64,000 bases of DNA. Source: Haloferula sp. BvORR071. GTDB lineage: Bacteria; Verrucomicrobiota; Verrucomicrobiia; Verrucomicrobiales; Akkermansiaceae. The DNA lies in NCBI RefSeq assembly GCF_000739615.1, contig NZ_BATP01000024.1, positions 1-64,000 of the forward strand, in the 5' to 3' direction. The notes beneath the pieces are model-generated. The model ran no database searches. It was not told where the DNA came from and saw only the letters and a program-made list of their open reading frames with translations. Below, one piece after another: positions 42,010 through 50,866 of this stretch (position 1 is its first letter; each line of letters opens with the position of its first letter). A program made the translations under genes and the position numbers.

Positions 42010-42050
42010 AAAAAAGAGACCGCCGCGGACATCACTCCGCGACGGTCTCT
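42010..42050 (-). terminator. Terminator between lptB and the sigma factor gene
   Basis: Stem AGAGACCG (42015-42022) with CGGTCTCT (42043-42050), extended inside by CGCGG/CCGCG. On the minus strand it is followed by TTTTTTG, so it mainly ends the sigma-factor transcript. On the plus strand it may also act on lptB. Confidence 0.8.
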
Positions 42051-42087
42051 CCAAACACTGTGTAACTGAAACTGAGATCGTCTTCCT

Positions 42088-42951
42088 TTAGGTCGCCGGC
42101 AGCGCGTCACCCGAGGCGGGCTTCGGCAGCGGCTTATCCTTGCGGCGCAGGGCCTTGCGCATCTTGGTCAGCGCCACGTTCTGGAGCTGGCGGATGCGTT
42201 CGCGGGTGACACCGAATTCACGGCCGACTTCTTCCAGCGTCATCGGCGTCTTGCCGGTGAGGCCGAAGCGCTCGTCGATGATCCGGCGCTCGCGCTTGTC
42301 GAGCACATCAAGCAGTCCGCCGAGCTCTCCTTGGAGGTTGCGCTCGGACAAGCTTTCCAGCGGATCCTCGGCGCGGTCGTCACCGATGATCTCGCCGTAC
42401 TCGGTGGCTTCACCTTCGTTGATCGGTGCGTCGAGCGAAGTCGGGCGCTGCGAAGCCTGGCGAAGCATGGCGAGCTTGCGGCGTGGCAAGCCGACTTCCT
42501 CGGCCAACTCTTCATCGGTCGGTTCGCGGCCGAGAGCCTCAGCAAGAATCGTCTGGATGCGGCGCATCTTGGCGATCTTGTCCACCATGTGGACGGGCAG
42601 GCGGATCGTCTTGCTCTGGTTGGCCAAAGCACGCTTGATCGACTGCTTGATCCACCAGGCGGCGTAGGTCGAAAGCTTGCCACCCTTCTTCGGGTCGAAG
42701 CGCTCGACCGCCTTCATCAGGCCGATGTTGCCTTCGGAAATCAGGTCGGAAATAGGAAGGCCGTAGCCGGAGTAGTCCTGCGCAATCTTAACGACGAGAC
42801 GGAGGTTCGCCTTGATCATGTGGGTGCGAGCATCCTTGTCGCCCTTCTTGATGCGCCGGGCGAGCTTCACTTCCTCTTCAGGAGTTAGCAGGGGAGTCCT
42901 TGAGATCTCCCGGAGGTAGACCTTCAAACTGGAGTCGGAGTCGTATGACAT
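42088..42951 (-). CDS. Group-2 sigma-70 factor (RpoS/SigA-like)
   Basis: 287 residues from ATG 42951 (MSYDSDSSLKVYLREISRTPLL). Regions seen: 1.2 (LKVYLREI), 2.1-2.4 (HMIKANLRLVVKIAQDY, LISEGNIGLMKAVERFDP, LSTYAAWWIKQSIKRAL), 3 (LGREPTDEELAEEVGLP) and 4.1-4.2 (RERRIIDERFGL, TLEEVGREFGVTRERIRQLQ). It lacks the long region 1.1 and non-conserved insert of a primary sigma factor, so it is a group-2 (RpoS/HrdB-like) alternative factor. It could serve stationary-phase or stress promoters, but the regulon cannot be told here. A terminator follows. Confidence 0.88.
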   Translation of the reverse strand: MSYDSDSSLKVYLREISRTPLLTPEEEVKLARRIKKGDKDARTHMIKANLRLVVKIAQDYSGYGLPISDLISEGNIGLMKAVERFDPKKGGKLSTYAAWWIKQSIKRALANQSKTIRLPVHMVDKIAKMRRIQTILAEALGREPTDEELAEEVGLPRRKLAMLRQASQRPTSLDAPINEGEATEYGEIIGDDRAEDPLESLSERNLQGELGGLLDVLDKRERRIIDERFGLTGKTPMTLEEVGREFGVTRERIRQLQNVALTKMRKALRRKDKPLPKPASGDALPAT

Positions 42952-43284
42952 GGCAGGGGTCCCGGTGCTCCCGGGTTCTATTGATTTAACGCCGCAGCGC
43001 CTCAGTTTATTCCTATAAACCACCCTCGTATTTGTACTTACAACGTAAGGACGGCTACTTGGGTAATTCCTTGGTATTTCCTAGCATTGCCCGTGCCCTC
43101 CCCGCTCGACGACCCGCCAAGCCTTGTCCTTCAAACGATTGCATGAATGTGCGATACAACTTGCACCTATGGGACCCAAAAAAAGGTGTCAATTTGCCAC
43201 GCTAGGTGCGTCACACCGTTCAATTTGCAACGCCGCATTGTCACAGTCGAATCGCTTGACGCGATCCGCAAGGAGTTTTCGGAA
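42952..43284. other. Intergenic region upstream of the sigma factor gene
   Basis: About 330 bases with no supported gene, AT-richer than both flanks. It contains the short inverted repeat CTTAC-AAC-GTAAG (43037-43049) and the run CCCAAAAAAAGGTG. Promoters for the minus-strand sigma factor must lie here; a TTTATA-like stretch occurs on the minus strand near 43013-43020, but no full promoter is claimed. The TagF-like gene on the right is convergent in expression, with its 3' end at 43285. Confidence 0.45.
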
Positions 43285-44034
43285 TCAAGCTCCCCGAAGG
43301 AACCAGAAGTCTCCCTTCTGCGGCTCCCCCGCCCCCAGCGTCAGCGACGGTAGCGGATCGGCATGTGCGATCAGGAGCACCCGCTCGCCGGCAGAGCCGC
43401 GCCATGCCGTCAGCAGGGCGGCGAAGGCCTGGGCATGATCGTAGCGGGAGATGGCGACTTGTTCGGTGGGAAAGCCGCTGCGGGTTGCCAGCCCCCGGAG
43501 CGCGAAAACCTCGTCTCGAGTACAGGACTCATCCGCGAGTTCGCCCGGCGGCAGGTGGCGCAGCTCCGCAGAGATCTGATCCTGCGCCTGCCGGTGCCGA
43601 TCCCGCACCGCATCGCGCGAATGAAGGTTCCGGCAGTCCGCGACCAGCCCACGCAACGCTGGCAGCAGCACCCGTAGGCTGCGCTGTGCCTCGGTGGAGT
43701 CGAAATGGACCGCCGCCATAAAGGGGAAATAGCCCCTCCCGCGCCCATCCTCGGACTCCACCATGCGGATCAGCATTGCCTCGCTCTCACGGAGCCAGAG
43801 CAGGAAGTGTTGGTAAGGCTGCACCGGGCCTCCTTCCGATTGCTGGCGTGCCGCATTCGCCGCCATCCCTTGCAGGTAGAGCAGGCGCTTGCAGCTGCGC
43901 AAAGAAGGCGTGGAGAGCCCGAAGTCATCCATGTGGTCATTCCACGCCGGATGCTTGCCGAAGAGCGCGAGCACCGGCCCGCCGTTCCCCCGCTTGAAGT
44001 CGCGCAGGAAGTCCTTCTGAAATGCCGGATCCAT
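43285..44034 (-). CDS. tagF: TagF/ImpM-like type VI secretion-associated protein
   Basis: 249 residues. TagF (DUF2094) is a cytosolic post-translational regulator of type VI secretion. Seen: LFGKHPAWNDHMDDFGL (the family's FGK.P...D start), HFLLWLRESEAMLIRMVES and GRGRGYFPFMAAVHF (the DRVGR.FPL-like block). The remaining helical and beta parts have no motif I can name. The call is supported mainly by position: it is 15 bases after the tssM stop and in the same operon. Some divergence from the proteobacterial family is evident. Confidence 0.65.
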   Translation of the reverse strand: MDPAFQKDFLRDFKRGNGGPVLALFGKHPAWNDHMDDFGLSTPSLRSCKRLLYLQGMAANAARQQSEGGPVQPYQHFLLWLRESEAMLIRMVESEDGRGRGYFPFMAAVHFDSTEAQRSLRVLLPALRGLVADCRNLHSRDAVRDRHRQAQDQISAELRHLPPGELADESCTRDEVFALRGLATRSGFPTEQVAISRYDHAQAFAALLTAWRGSAGERVLLIAHADPLPSLTLGAGEPQKGDFWFLRGA

Positions 44035-44049
44035 AGGCGTTCTGCTTGT

Positions 44050-47000
44050 CTATTTGTCGAAGCTCTCGGGCCGTATGGAGGGATAGGGGGAGGTGAAAGT
44101 GAAAAGGAGGGTCAACTGTTTGCCGAAGGCAGTGAGGATCGGCAACTGGCGCGTGAGCGCAGCGCTGCTACCCGACTTCGAAACAATGTAATCAAGCGTA
44201 CCCCAGACCCCGGCATCACCATCGCTGAAGGGTCCCATGTTTTGGGCCGCCTCCCACTCCACGGTGACTTTGATCGGATCCGCAAGGAAGAGCTTGCCCA
44301 AGGCCACCCGCTGCCCTCCCGGCTTGGCCTGAAGTTCGGCAGGCGGCTTGCCCACTTTCACAGCCTTGATTCCCTGCGCGATCACTACCTGGTTGTTCTT
44401 CACGAAGGGCGGCATCAACTGCAACTGGCGCTGCTGTTGAACCACAGCGGGCATCTCAAATGCCCCGATCTCCGCTTCCACCCAGTTGACCCCGAAGCCA
44501 GCATCCGCCACGGCGTTCTTGGCGCTCAGGATCGTGTCGAAGCGGGAACGCTTGTTCTGCGTTGCGCTCGTGATGTTCAACCGCAGCGGCTCCAGCGAGG
44601 TCTTCACCCGGTAGTGCCGGCTGTTGTTGAAGATCGCGTCGCAGGTCGTGAAGTCGCCCGCCATCAGCGTGATCATCTGCGCAGCCCGGCTGAACTCCGG
44701 CCCCGGCGGCAGCGCCGGCTCGCGGCTGCCGAAAGGCTTGCGGAAGATCAGCCCCTGCTGGGCCTTGAGCATTTCATTGAAGGGCCCATCGATGTACTTC
44801 GAGTAGAGCCATTCCTTCGTACCCAGATCGAGATCCACGGTGATCCGCTTGCCGCGCTCGGCGAGTTCATTCAGGCGTAGCTGCAGCTTGCGTGTCGCCT
44901 CGGCCCGCGCCCGCGTCTTTGCCGGGTCGGCGGCGGGATCCGGCTTCTCCTCGGGCAGCTTGGGAGCCTCGGGGTAAGCGGCGATTAGCTTGGAACGTTC
45001 CTCCACCCGCTTGGCCAAGCCATCGAGGATGACCTGCAACTGCCCCGGCTGCGGCGCTTGGAGCTGGCGGGTCAACTCGTTCTCGGGATCGCGCAGCGGG
45101 AAGTGCGCGAGCAGGGAGTTGAGCCGCCTGCGATACTGCGGCAGCCCGTCATCCGCCGGATCAAGGTACGCCGACCAGAGGACCGCCTTGTCCGACTCGG
45201 GATCGAATGCCCGTTGCTTCTCCTCGATCGCCACCCACGGGGCATCCGGCTGGTGGACGCCGTCGAGCGCCGCACCGATCTGCGAACCTAGCAGCGAAGG
45301 CAGCTTGGGTATGAGATCGCGCAACCGGGCATCGAACTTCGCATAGTCGACCCGCCGCATCGAGTAAGCCGCCGGATCCACGATGTCGTCGAGGTTCTTG
45401 CCAACCGTCACCAGGCTGCCGATCCACTCCTCGATCTTTTTGAAGTTGTCACCACTCTGCAGCAGGGTCCACAGCTCGTCCTCATAGATCATGAAGTCGC
45501 GCGCGAGTTTCTCACGGGCTTCCACATCCTTGTCAGTCTTCGACTGCCGCTCGTCGATGCGCCGCTTGTGCTGAGTGAAGAGGCGCATGCCGCGGTCAAT
45601 CGCGCGATAGGGTGGTCCTTCGGCCATCCAGTGCATGCGATCGAGATCCCCGGAATTAATCTCCGACCATGCCTCCGCGATCAGGCGGTTGAGTTCCTTT
45701 TCGGTCTCCGCCCCGGCCGCCGCCTTGCCATTATTCGGCGCGAAGGTCGCGGGCGCAGCAACGCGGAAGAGCGGTCCGAAGATTCGTGCAGCATCGTCCG
45801 CGCTACCGATCCGCTTGGACTGTTCGATGCAGGCTTCCAACTCGACCAAGGACATCGTCGCAGCCACCTCGTCATCGGATCCGACATCGCGCTTCGAGTC
45901 GCGCAGGTTGTCGCGGGCGGCTTGGAGCAGCGGGCGGACGACGCTGCCTTCCAGGATAACGATCCGGGCTCGCTCGCGGTCGTGGCTGAGCTGCCGGTAG
46001 GCAGGCAGCGGCGCGAAGTAGCGGCCCCATCCTAGCCCCTTCTCGACCTCGGTGGAGAGCTTCTGGTGATAGGCCAGCCGTGTGAACTCGGAATTCATCA
46101 CCGGCTGGTCCCCGGCGTAGCGCCAGGTGTTCTCCGGCCCGCCGCGGTCGAAGAGCGGCAGGAAGGTGCCATTGTCCCAAGTCTGGTTCGCCAGGCTCCA
46201 GAGGTTGCGCTCCGCTGCCAGACGCTTGTCGAGCTGCCGGCTCGCATACCACCCGGTGAGCAGCAGGAGCAGCAGCACTCCGGCGGTGGTCAGGTAGAAG
46301 CGCATCAGGCGGTTGCGCATGCCGCCGGCGATGTTGGTGAGACGGGTGACCAGACCGTTCTCGCGGAAGAGCTTTTCGAGAAAGAAGTCGCGCAGGAAGA
46401 GTGACTTCTCCGTCTGGTAACCGCGGACTTCCGGGAGACGCGTCAGCGGCAGGTTCAGCGCGGACGCCAGTTCCTTGTCCAGCACCGCCCCCTGGCGCAG
46501 GGAGCTGGTGAAGTAGATACCGCGGAAGAAGGGCGGCCGCTTGTTCTTCCAGCGGTCGCCATGGAAGAGGACTTCCAAATACTTCCCGAGTGGTCCGAAA
46601 AGACGCCGGAACTCGCCGGGGAAAGCATATAGCGAGTCGAGGAAGTCGAGCCGCCGCAGTTCCGGCCCGGTCGGCCAACTTGCTCCAAGCAAGCGGTCGC
46701 GGACCCGTTGCAGTCGGTCGGCGATCGGCCCTAACAGCGAAGGCGTGCGCGAGGGCTCGAAGGGATGATCCAGCGGCTCGGGATTCGACCATCCGAGCAT
46801 CTGTGGCTCGAAGGACTCATTGCCCGGCGCATCGAAGAATTCGCGGAAGCCGGTGATCAGGTCGCACTTGGTGACCATCACGTACACCGGATAGCGCAGG
46901 TCGAGCGACTCCTGTAGGACCGCGAACTGCTCGACGATGCGACCCGCCTTCTCCTCGATGTGGCGCGGATCGTCGACCAGCAAGCTGTCCGCGGGAATCG

Positions 47001-47670
47001 CCAAAACCAGGCCCGTGATCGGATAGTCCGGACGGTAGTGCTTGAGCTGGTCGAGGAATTCTTCGAACTGCGCCTTGTTCGATTGCTCCAGCAGCAGTGC
47101 ACCGGCGGTGTCCAGGATAATGGCGTCATTCGTGAACCACCAATCCATGTTGTAGGTGCCACCGACCCCTTGCAGGAGATCGTTGATGCCCTGCGGGAAG
47201 CGGATCGAACTGTGGCGGATCGCCTCAGTCTTGCCCGCTCCCGGCTCGCCGACCATCACGTAGAGCGGGAAGCGGGTCAGGTTCTTGCCGCTGTCGGTGA
47301 GGGTCTTCAGGCCCGCCTTGAACTTGTCGCGCAGCTCTTCGCGGCGCGCGATCTCGCCGGGATCGGTGGAGGGCCCACCCGCCGCAGTGGAAGCCGCAAG
47401 CTGTTGCTCGAACTTCGCCGCCTTGCGGTTGCTGATTGCCCGGACGATCAAGAAGACCACCAGCCCGATGATGATCAGGCCGGCAACGATCAGAGCAAAG
47501 ATCAGCACGCCCCAGATCCCGAACTGCAGGAAGGCCATCGCTCCGAGTGATGCCAGCGTGAGCAAGCAAACGATCAGAAGGAGCAGGCCGGGTAGGCTCA
47601 TGCCAGCCGACAACATAGGTCCAATAAGACCTATACGACCTATCGCTTTGCCTTGGATGCCCGCTTTCAC
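44050..47670 (-). CDS. tssM: Type VI secretion inner-membrane protein TssM (IcmF)
   Basis: 1206 residues from GTG 47670. The start overlaps the tssL stop (GTGA); upstream codons in the same frame read into tssL and are rejected. TssM bridges inner and outer membranes in the T6SS membrane complex. Two N-terminal hydrophobic helices (about residues 20-75) are followed by a cytosolic P-loop domain with VGEPGAGKTEAIRHS (Walker A about 142) and DNAIILDTAGALLL (switch-like), and DLRYPVYVMVTKCDL is typical IcmF. The third membrane helix FYLTTAGVLLLLLLTGWY is about residues 440-460. A large periplasmic part fills the rest. NTP-binding residues are intact. Length is normal for the family. Confidence 0.92.
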   Translation of the reverse strand: MKAGIQGKAIGRIGLIGPMLSAGMSLPGLLLLIVCLLTLASLGAMAFLQFGIWGVLIFALIVAGLIIIGLVVFLIVRAISNRKAAKFEQQLAASTAAGGPSTDPGEIARREELRDKFKAGLKTLTDSGKNLTRFPLYVMVGEPGAGKTEAIRHSSIRFPQGINDLLQGVGGTYNMDWWFTNDAIILDTAGALLLEQSNKAQFEEFLDQLKHYRPDYPITGLVLAIPADSLLVDDPRHIEEKAGRIVEQFAVLQESLDLRYPVYVMVTKCDLITGFREFFDAPGNESFEPQMLGWSNPEPLDHPFEPSRTPSLLGPIADRLQRVRDRLLGASWPTGPELRRLDFLDSLYAFPGEFRRLFGPLGKYLEVLFHGDRWKNKRPPFFRGIYFTSSLRQGAVLDKELASALNLPLTRLPEVRGYQTEKSLFLRDFFLEKLFRENGLVTRLTNIAGGMRNRLMRFYLTTAGVLLLLLLTGWYASRQLDKRLAAERNLWSLANQTWDNGTFLPLFDRGGPENTWRYAGDQPVMNSEFTRLAYHQKLSTEVEKGLGWGRYFAPLPAYRQLSHDRERARIVILEGSVVRPLLQAARDNLRDSKRDVGSDDEVAATMSLVELEACIEQSKRIGSADDAARIFGPLFRVAAPATFAPNNGKAAAGAETEKELNRLIAEAWSEINSGDLDRMHWMAEGPPYRAIDRGMRLFTQHKRRIDERQSKTDKDVEAREKLARDFMIYEDELWTLLQSGDNFKKIEEWIGSLVTVGKNLDDIVDPAAYSMRRVDYAKFDARLRDLIPKLPSLLGSQIGAALDGVHQPDAPWVAIEEKQRAFDPESDKAVLWSAYLDPADDGLPQYRRRLNSLLAHFPLRDPENELTRQLQAPQPGQLQVILDGLAKRVEERSKLIAAYPEAPKLPEEKPDPAADPAKTRARAEATRKLQLRLNELAERGKRITVDLDLGTKEWLYSKYIDGPFNEMLKAQQGLIFRKPFGSREPALPPGPEFSRAAQMITLMAGDFTTCDAIFNNSRHYRVKTSLEPLRLNITSATQNKRSRFDTILSAKNAVADAGFGVNWVEAEIGAFEMPAVVQQQRQLQLMPPFVKNNQVVIAQGIKAVKVGKPPAELQAKPGGQRVALGKLFLADPIKVTVEWEAAQNMGPFSDGDAGVWGTLDYIVSKSGSSAALTRQLPILTAFGKQLTLLFTFTSPYPSIRPESFDK

Positions 47671-48419
47671 TCTTTCACCTCCTTCGAGCGGTCTTCGGGA
47701 GCCTTGCCTTCTTCCTGGCTGGTCCACGGTTTGAGGTCTTGGGAAGAGCCGATGATCTGCCGCAGTTCGTCCGGCAGGTTCCGGTTGAAGCGCAGGTAAG
47801 CGTAGAGGTAGAGCCCGCAACCCGCCATCACAGCACACAGCACCGCCGCGATGGTCGCCAGCTTGCGTTCGCGCGGCGGTCGCACCAGATCACGTTCGTC
47901 GAGGCCGAGATATGCGGGCGGACTCAGCTTCGCCGCTTGGTCGAGATCGATGAACTGCCGGACCTTCGGCTGGATTTCCTCCATCAGCTCGCGGATTTTG
48001 TCCGGTGTCTCGATGCCTTTGAAGCCGAGGCCGAGGCAGGTGTAGTAAACCATCAGGCGCTCGGCTGCCGCAGGCGATGGCGGCTCACGCATCGCGTCCC
48101 GCAGGCTGTCGAAGAAGGCTTGGTCACCGTGGCGGCTGGCCTCGTAGCCCAGGCGGTTGTCGTGCCATTCTTCCGACTGCGGTGATTGCAGGACGTGGCG
48201 CGCCATCATCCCGTCGATGAAGTGCTTGATCGGAGTGTGGAGACGCTGGACGTGATCAGCCATCAGCGGGTCCCGCCGTGCCGTATCCGCAATGTCGGTC
48301 AGGATCGTGATCGCCCGACGGCGCAAGTCCGCGGGATCGATGCGCGCGCGGTTCCGGGCAAGGCGACTGGCCTCGCAGATGAACTCGAACACGGGTTGAT
48401 AGAGTTCGTGTGCCGTCAC
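47667..48419 (-). CDS. tssL: Type VI secretion inner-membrane protein TssL (DotU/ImpK)
   Basis: 250 residues. The DotU domain is about residues 1-165 (LYQPVFEFICEASRLA, MARHVLQSPQSEEWHDN, YYTCLGLGFKGI), then a Pro-rich linker and one membrane helix (ATIAAVLCAVMAGCGLYLYAYL, about 193-214). The short periplasmic tail has no OmpA/peptidoglycan-binding domain. In many systems such a domain, or TagL/TagN/TagP, anchors the complex; here the OmpA-like domain is on a separate protein (54024). The helix is C-terminal and tail-anchored as in TssL. It overlaps tssM by 4 bases (GTGA). Confidence 0.9.
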   Translation of the reverse strand: MTAHELYQPVFEFICEASRLARNRARIDPADLRRRAITILTDIADTARRDPLMADHVQRLHTPIKHFIDGMMARHVLQSPQSEEWHDNRLGYEASRHGDQAFFDSLRDAMREPPSPAAAERLMVYYTCLGLGFKGIETPDKIRELMEEIQPKVRQFIDLDQAAKLSPPAYLGLDERDLVRPPRERKLATIAAVLCAVMAGCGLYLYAYLRFNRNLPDELRQIIGSSQDLKPWTSQEEGKAPEDRSKEVKE

Positions 48420-48435
48420 GTCAGTTCAGCTTGAG

Positions 48436-49809
48436 TCACGAAGTGCGGGTCGGGATCGGGATGATGAAAGCGATCTTGAAATCGGAGGAGGCCGCGCCGG
48501 AAAACTGGATGCAGGCGCTGTCGTCATTGGTCAGGCGCTCCCAGAGTTCGCGGCTTTCCTCGGCGAGGATCCGGAAGTAGTAGAGTCCGGGATCGCGCGG
48601 CAGGCCGAAGGGCAGGTTGCGCACTTCCTTCATCTTGATGCCGCGGACGGCGACCTTGTCGCGCGCCACCTCGCCCGGTAGGAGTTGGAATTGCGAGGAA
48701 TCCTCGGCCAGCGTCACCAGATCGGAAGCCGGCCAAGCCGAGCGCACCGCGAGGTAGAAGCTCGCCGCCTCGTGGAAGAGCTCGGCACTCACCGGCGCAG
48801 TGAAACGGCGGTCTTCCTTCACAAAGTCCACGCTGCGGTAGCGCTGCTTCGGTCCGGTGAGATACTTGCGGATCCGCGTCACCAGCTCGGCGAAGGCCGG
48901 ATAGGCATTCGAGTGATCGTAGGCGGAGCTCGCGAAGTCTTCCTGCTCCGGTTCCAGCGCGGCAAACTCGCCTAACAGCTCGCGCAGGTGCAGGTAGAGA
49001 TCGAAAGGCGGCACCTCGCCCGCCTCGACGATCGCGGGGATCGTCGCCTCGAAACGCGAGAGGATCCGAAGGCGGAAGAGGTAGCGCAGCGACTCTGGCC
49101 CGAAGGACTCGCCGAGCGGCGGATTGTCCACCAGCAGCGCGGAGAACTCGCGGCGCACCGCAGTGATGCGGCTGCCGAGGTCGCGCACCAGCTCGCGCAC
49201 TCCCGGCATGCCCGCCAGCGAGAGCGCACCGGGCACGAAAGCCGGATCGCGGCGTGGGATATCGGGAAGGTTCTGGCGTTCGGTGCGGGTGATCCGGAGC
49301 ACCGGCAGCAGTTCGTAATCGAGACGGCGCAGGTCGGGACCATCGAGCAGAAGGCGCGCGTTCAAGCGCCGCAGTTCCAGAACCTGCGGGTGTTGGCCGG
49401 TGTTCTCGTCATTCGTCTCGCGGCGGGCCAGGGTGTAGCGCACTGCCGCGGCACCCGTGTTGTCCTCCGCGACGTTGGGCCGCTCCTCGAACCACAAGGG
49501 TAAAGCCAAATGAATCAACAGCGTCTCCTTGCCGCTGCTGAAGGCCTCCTTGATGTTCAGCACCGGGAGGTCCGCCTCTTCCGGGAAGCGCAGCAAGGTG
49601 CCGCTGGGCAAGAGCACGTGGAGCTTGCGGAAGCGGACTTGGAAGTTCTCCAAGTCATCCTCCGCCAGATCCATGTCGATCACCCCATGCGGGAAGCTGC
49701 CGCCCAGGCGTGCGACTTGCTCGATGCGGTGGTGGACGCCGCGCTGGAATTGCTGCAGGTGGTGCGGCTGGAGAAAAAGCCCTTCGCGCCAGTGGATGTA
49801 GTCGGACAT
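48436..49809 (-). CDS. tssK: Type VI secretion baseplate protein TssK (ImpJ)
   Basis: 457 residues. TssK links the baseplate to the TssLM membrane complex. The start SDYIHWREGLFLQPHHLQQFQR is the family's W.EG.FL.PQH.QQ block, followed by the YFRIL/FGLPRDPGLYYF and CIQFSGAASSDFKIAFIIP C-terminal blocks. Length (about 450) is standard. With TssL and TssM it makes the three-protein core, but the rest of the baseplate genes are absent here. It lies 16 bases upstream of tssL and 6 bases after the unknown first gene. Confidence 0.9.
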   Translation of the reverse strand: MSDYIHWREGLFLQPHHLQQFQRGVHHRIEQVARLGGSFPHGVIDMDLAEDDLENFQVRFRKLHVLLPSGTLLRFPEEADLPVLNIKEAFSSGKETLLIHLALPLWFEERPNVAEDNTGAAAVRYTLARRETNDENTGQHPQVLELRRLNARLLLDGPDLRRLDYELLPVLRITRTERQNLPDIPRRDPAFVPGALSLAGMPGVRELVRDLGSRITAVRREFSALLVDNPPLGESFGPESLRYLFRLRILSRFEATIPAIVEAGEVPPFDLYLHLRELLGEFAALEPEQEDFASSAYDHSNAYPAFAELVTRIRKYLTGPKQRYRSVDFVKEDRRFTAPVSAELFHEAASFYLAVRSAWPASDLVTLAEDSSQFQLLPGEVARDKVAVRGIKMKEVRNLPFGLPRDPGLYYFRILAEESRELWERLTNDDSACIQFSGAASSDFKIAFIIPIPTRTS

Positions 49810-49815
49810 GAGAGG

Positions 49816-50769
49816 TTAGGAGGCTTTGGGGCCGATCATGGAACTGGTACCTTCCACCAAATGCCGGAAGAAGCTTTCCGCAAGTCGCGCGGCGGTGAAA
49901 TCGGCGCAGCGGTATTCATACTCGCGCCAGAAGCGTTGCTCCGGAGCACCTCCCAGTGGCCCGCGCTCGGTGCGCCGGACCTCCGCGGCGATCCGCTCCG
50001 GCGCGAACTGGTCGAGCCAAGCCGAGGCCACCTTGTCGAGCGCCGACGGGATGGTGCTGAGCAATGCAACCAGCAATTGCCCGCTCTGCGTCACTGAGCG
50101 GCTGTATGTAGCGAAAGAGCCGCCGGTCTTGCCCTCTAGCAGACGTGCGGTTTCAGCATAGAAGCCCGCCTCGAAGGGTGTCTGCCACTGCGACTTCGGC
50201 GCGGCGGAGCCCCAAATCTTCCAGAACACCGACTCAACTCCGCCAAAAGTATCGATCAGCAGCGCGGCGGTCTTCACGACATTCAGCAGCTCCAGGGCGG
50301 CGGCCGAGCGGATGTCGAGCTTGCCGGACTTCAGCACCGTAATCGCCAGTTGCAGGTGCGGCAGGCTCTCGGTCTCGCAGCGCAAGATGGAGCGCAGGTC
50401 CGGCCCGGTGGAACCGCCTTCAGATGGCGCATGCGCCGCGACTAACACCCGCACTCGCGCCGCCAGCGTGGCGGCGGCAGCGGGATCGAGACTGCTGAAA
50501 GCATGGGCTAACTGTTCGACCGGATCCCCCGCCGCGGCAGTTGGTGAAGTAGCAGGCGCGGGCGCGGAAGCCTCGGCGGGAAACAGGCCCAACATTTCTT
50601 CAAGGTATGCCGCGCGCTCGTGAGCGGGCAGTTCCTCGACCAGCTTGCGCAGCTCTTGGCGCAAGTATTCACGCCGCTTCGCAGGTGGCAGGTGGGCGCT
50701 ACTCGATTGCAGCGAGCGTAGCCGCCCGGCGCTGTCGGAAACCCGCTGCCCTTGGTTTTCGAGGGTCAT
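49816..50769 (-). CDS. Unknown first gene of the tssKLM operon
   Basis: 317 residues. The N-terminus is helical and basic (RREYLRQELRKLVEELPAHERAAYLEEML). An Ala/Pro-rich linker (about 68-80) is followed by a globular all-helical body (about 85-310) with ALELLNVVKTAALLIDTFGGVESVFW and CADFTAARLAESFFRHLVEG. There is no signal peptide or membrane helix. I recognise no family. It is the promoter-proximal gene of the operon and the closest to the divergent vWA gene, so it could be the TssK-partner or a regulator. It is not TssJ (no lipobox), TssA or TssE. Confidence 0.75.
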   Translation of the reverse strand: MTLENQGQRVSDSAGRLRSLQSSSAHLPPAKRREYLRQELRKLVEELPAHERAAYLEEMLGLFPAEASAPAPATSPTAAAGDPVEQLAHAFSSLDPAAAATLAARVRVLVAAHAPSEGGSTGPDLRSILRCETESLPHLQLAITVLKSGKLDIRSAAALELLNVVKTAALLIDTFGGVESVFWKIWGSAAPKSQWQTPFEAGFYAETARLLEGKTGGSFATYSRSVTQSGQLLVALLSTIPSALDKVASAWLDQFAPERIAAEVRRTERGPLGGAPEQRFWREYEYRCADFTAARLAESFFRHLVEGTSSMIGPKAS

Positions 50770-50866
50770 GGTTCTTATTCCTAGACGACTGCATGATGGT
50801 ATTCCATGCTGCGCTGTGGCAATGCCGTAAGTTCAACAACGGCCAAATTTATTTGCTCCCACAACC
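50770..50866. promoter_or_regulatory. Divergent promoter region of the two T6SS-like operons
   Basis: 97 bases between the unknown minus-strand gene and the vWA gene. It is AT-richer than the genes and contains the inverted repeat ATGG-TATT-CCAT (50796-50807), flanked by GCATG and GC. Both operons start here, so a shared regulatory site is plausible. No certain -35/-10 is claimed. Confidence 0.4.

Noticed and set aside
47671-47838. N-terminal extension of TssM
   Set aside because: It lies in the wrong frame of tssL and is Pro/Arg-rich; GTG 47670 gives the coupling GTGA and a normal IcmF start.
43285-50769. Complete canonical type VI secretion locus
   Set aside because: TssA, B, C, D, E, F, G, H, I and J were looked for by their characteristic motifs and none was found in the window, so I call only TssK, TssL, TssM and a TagF-like protein.
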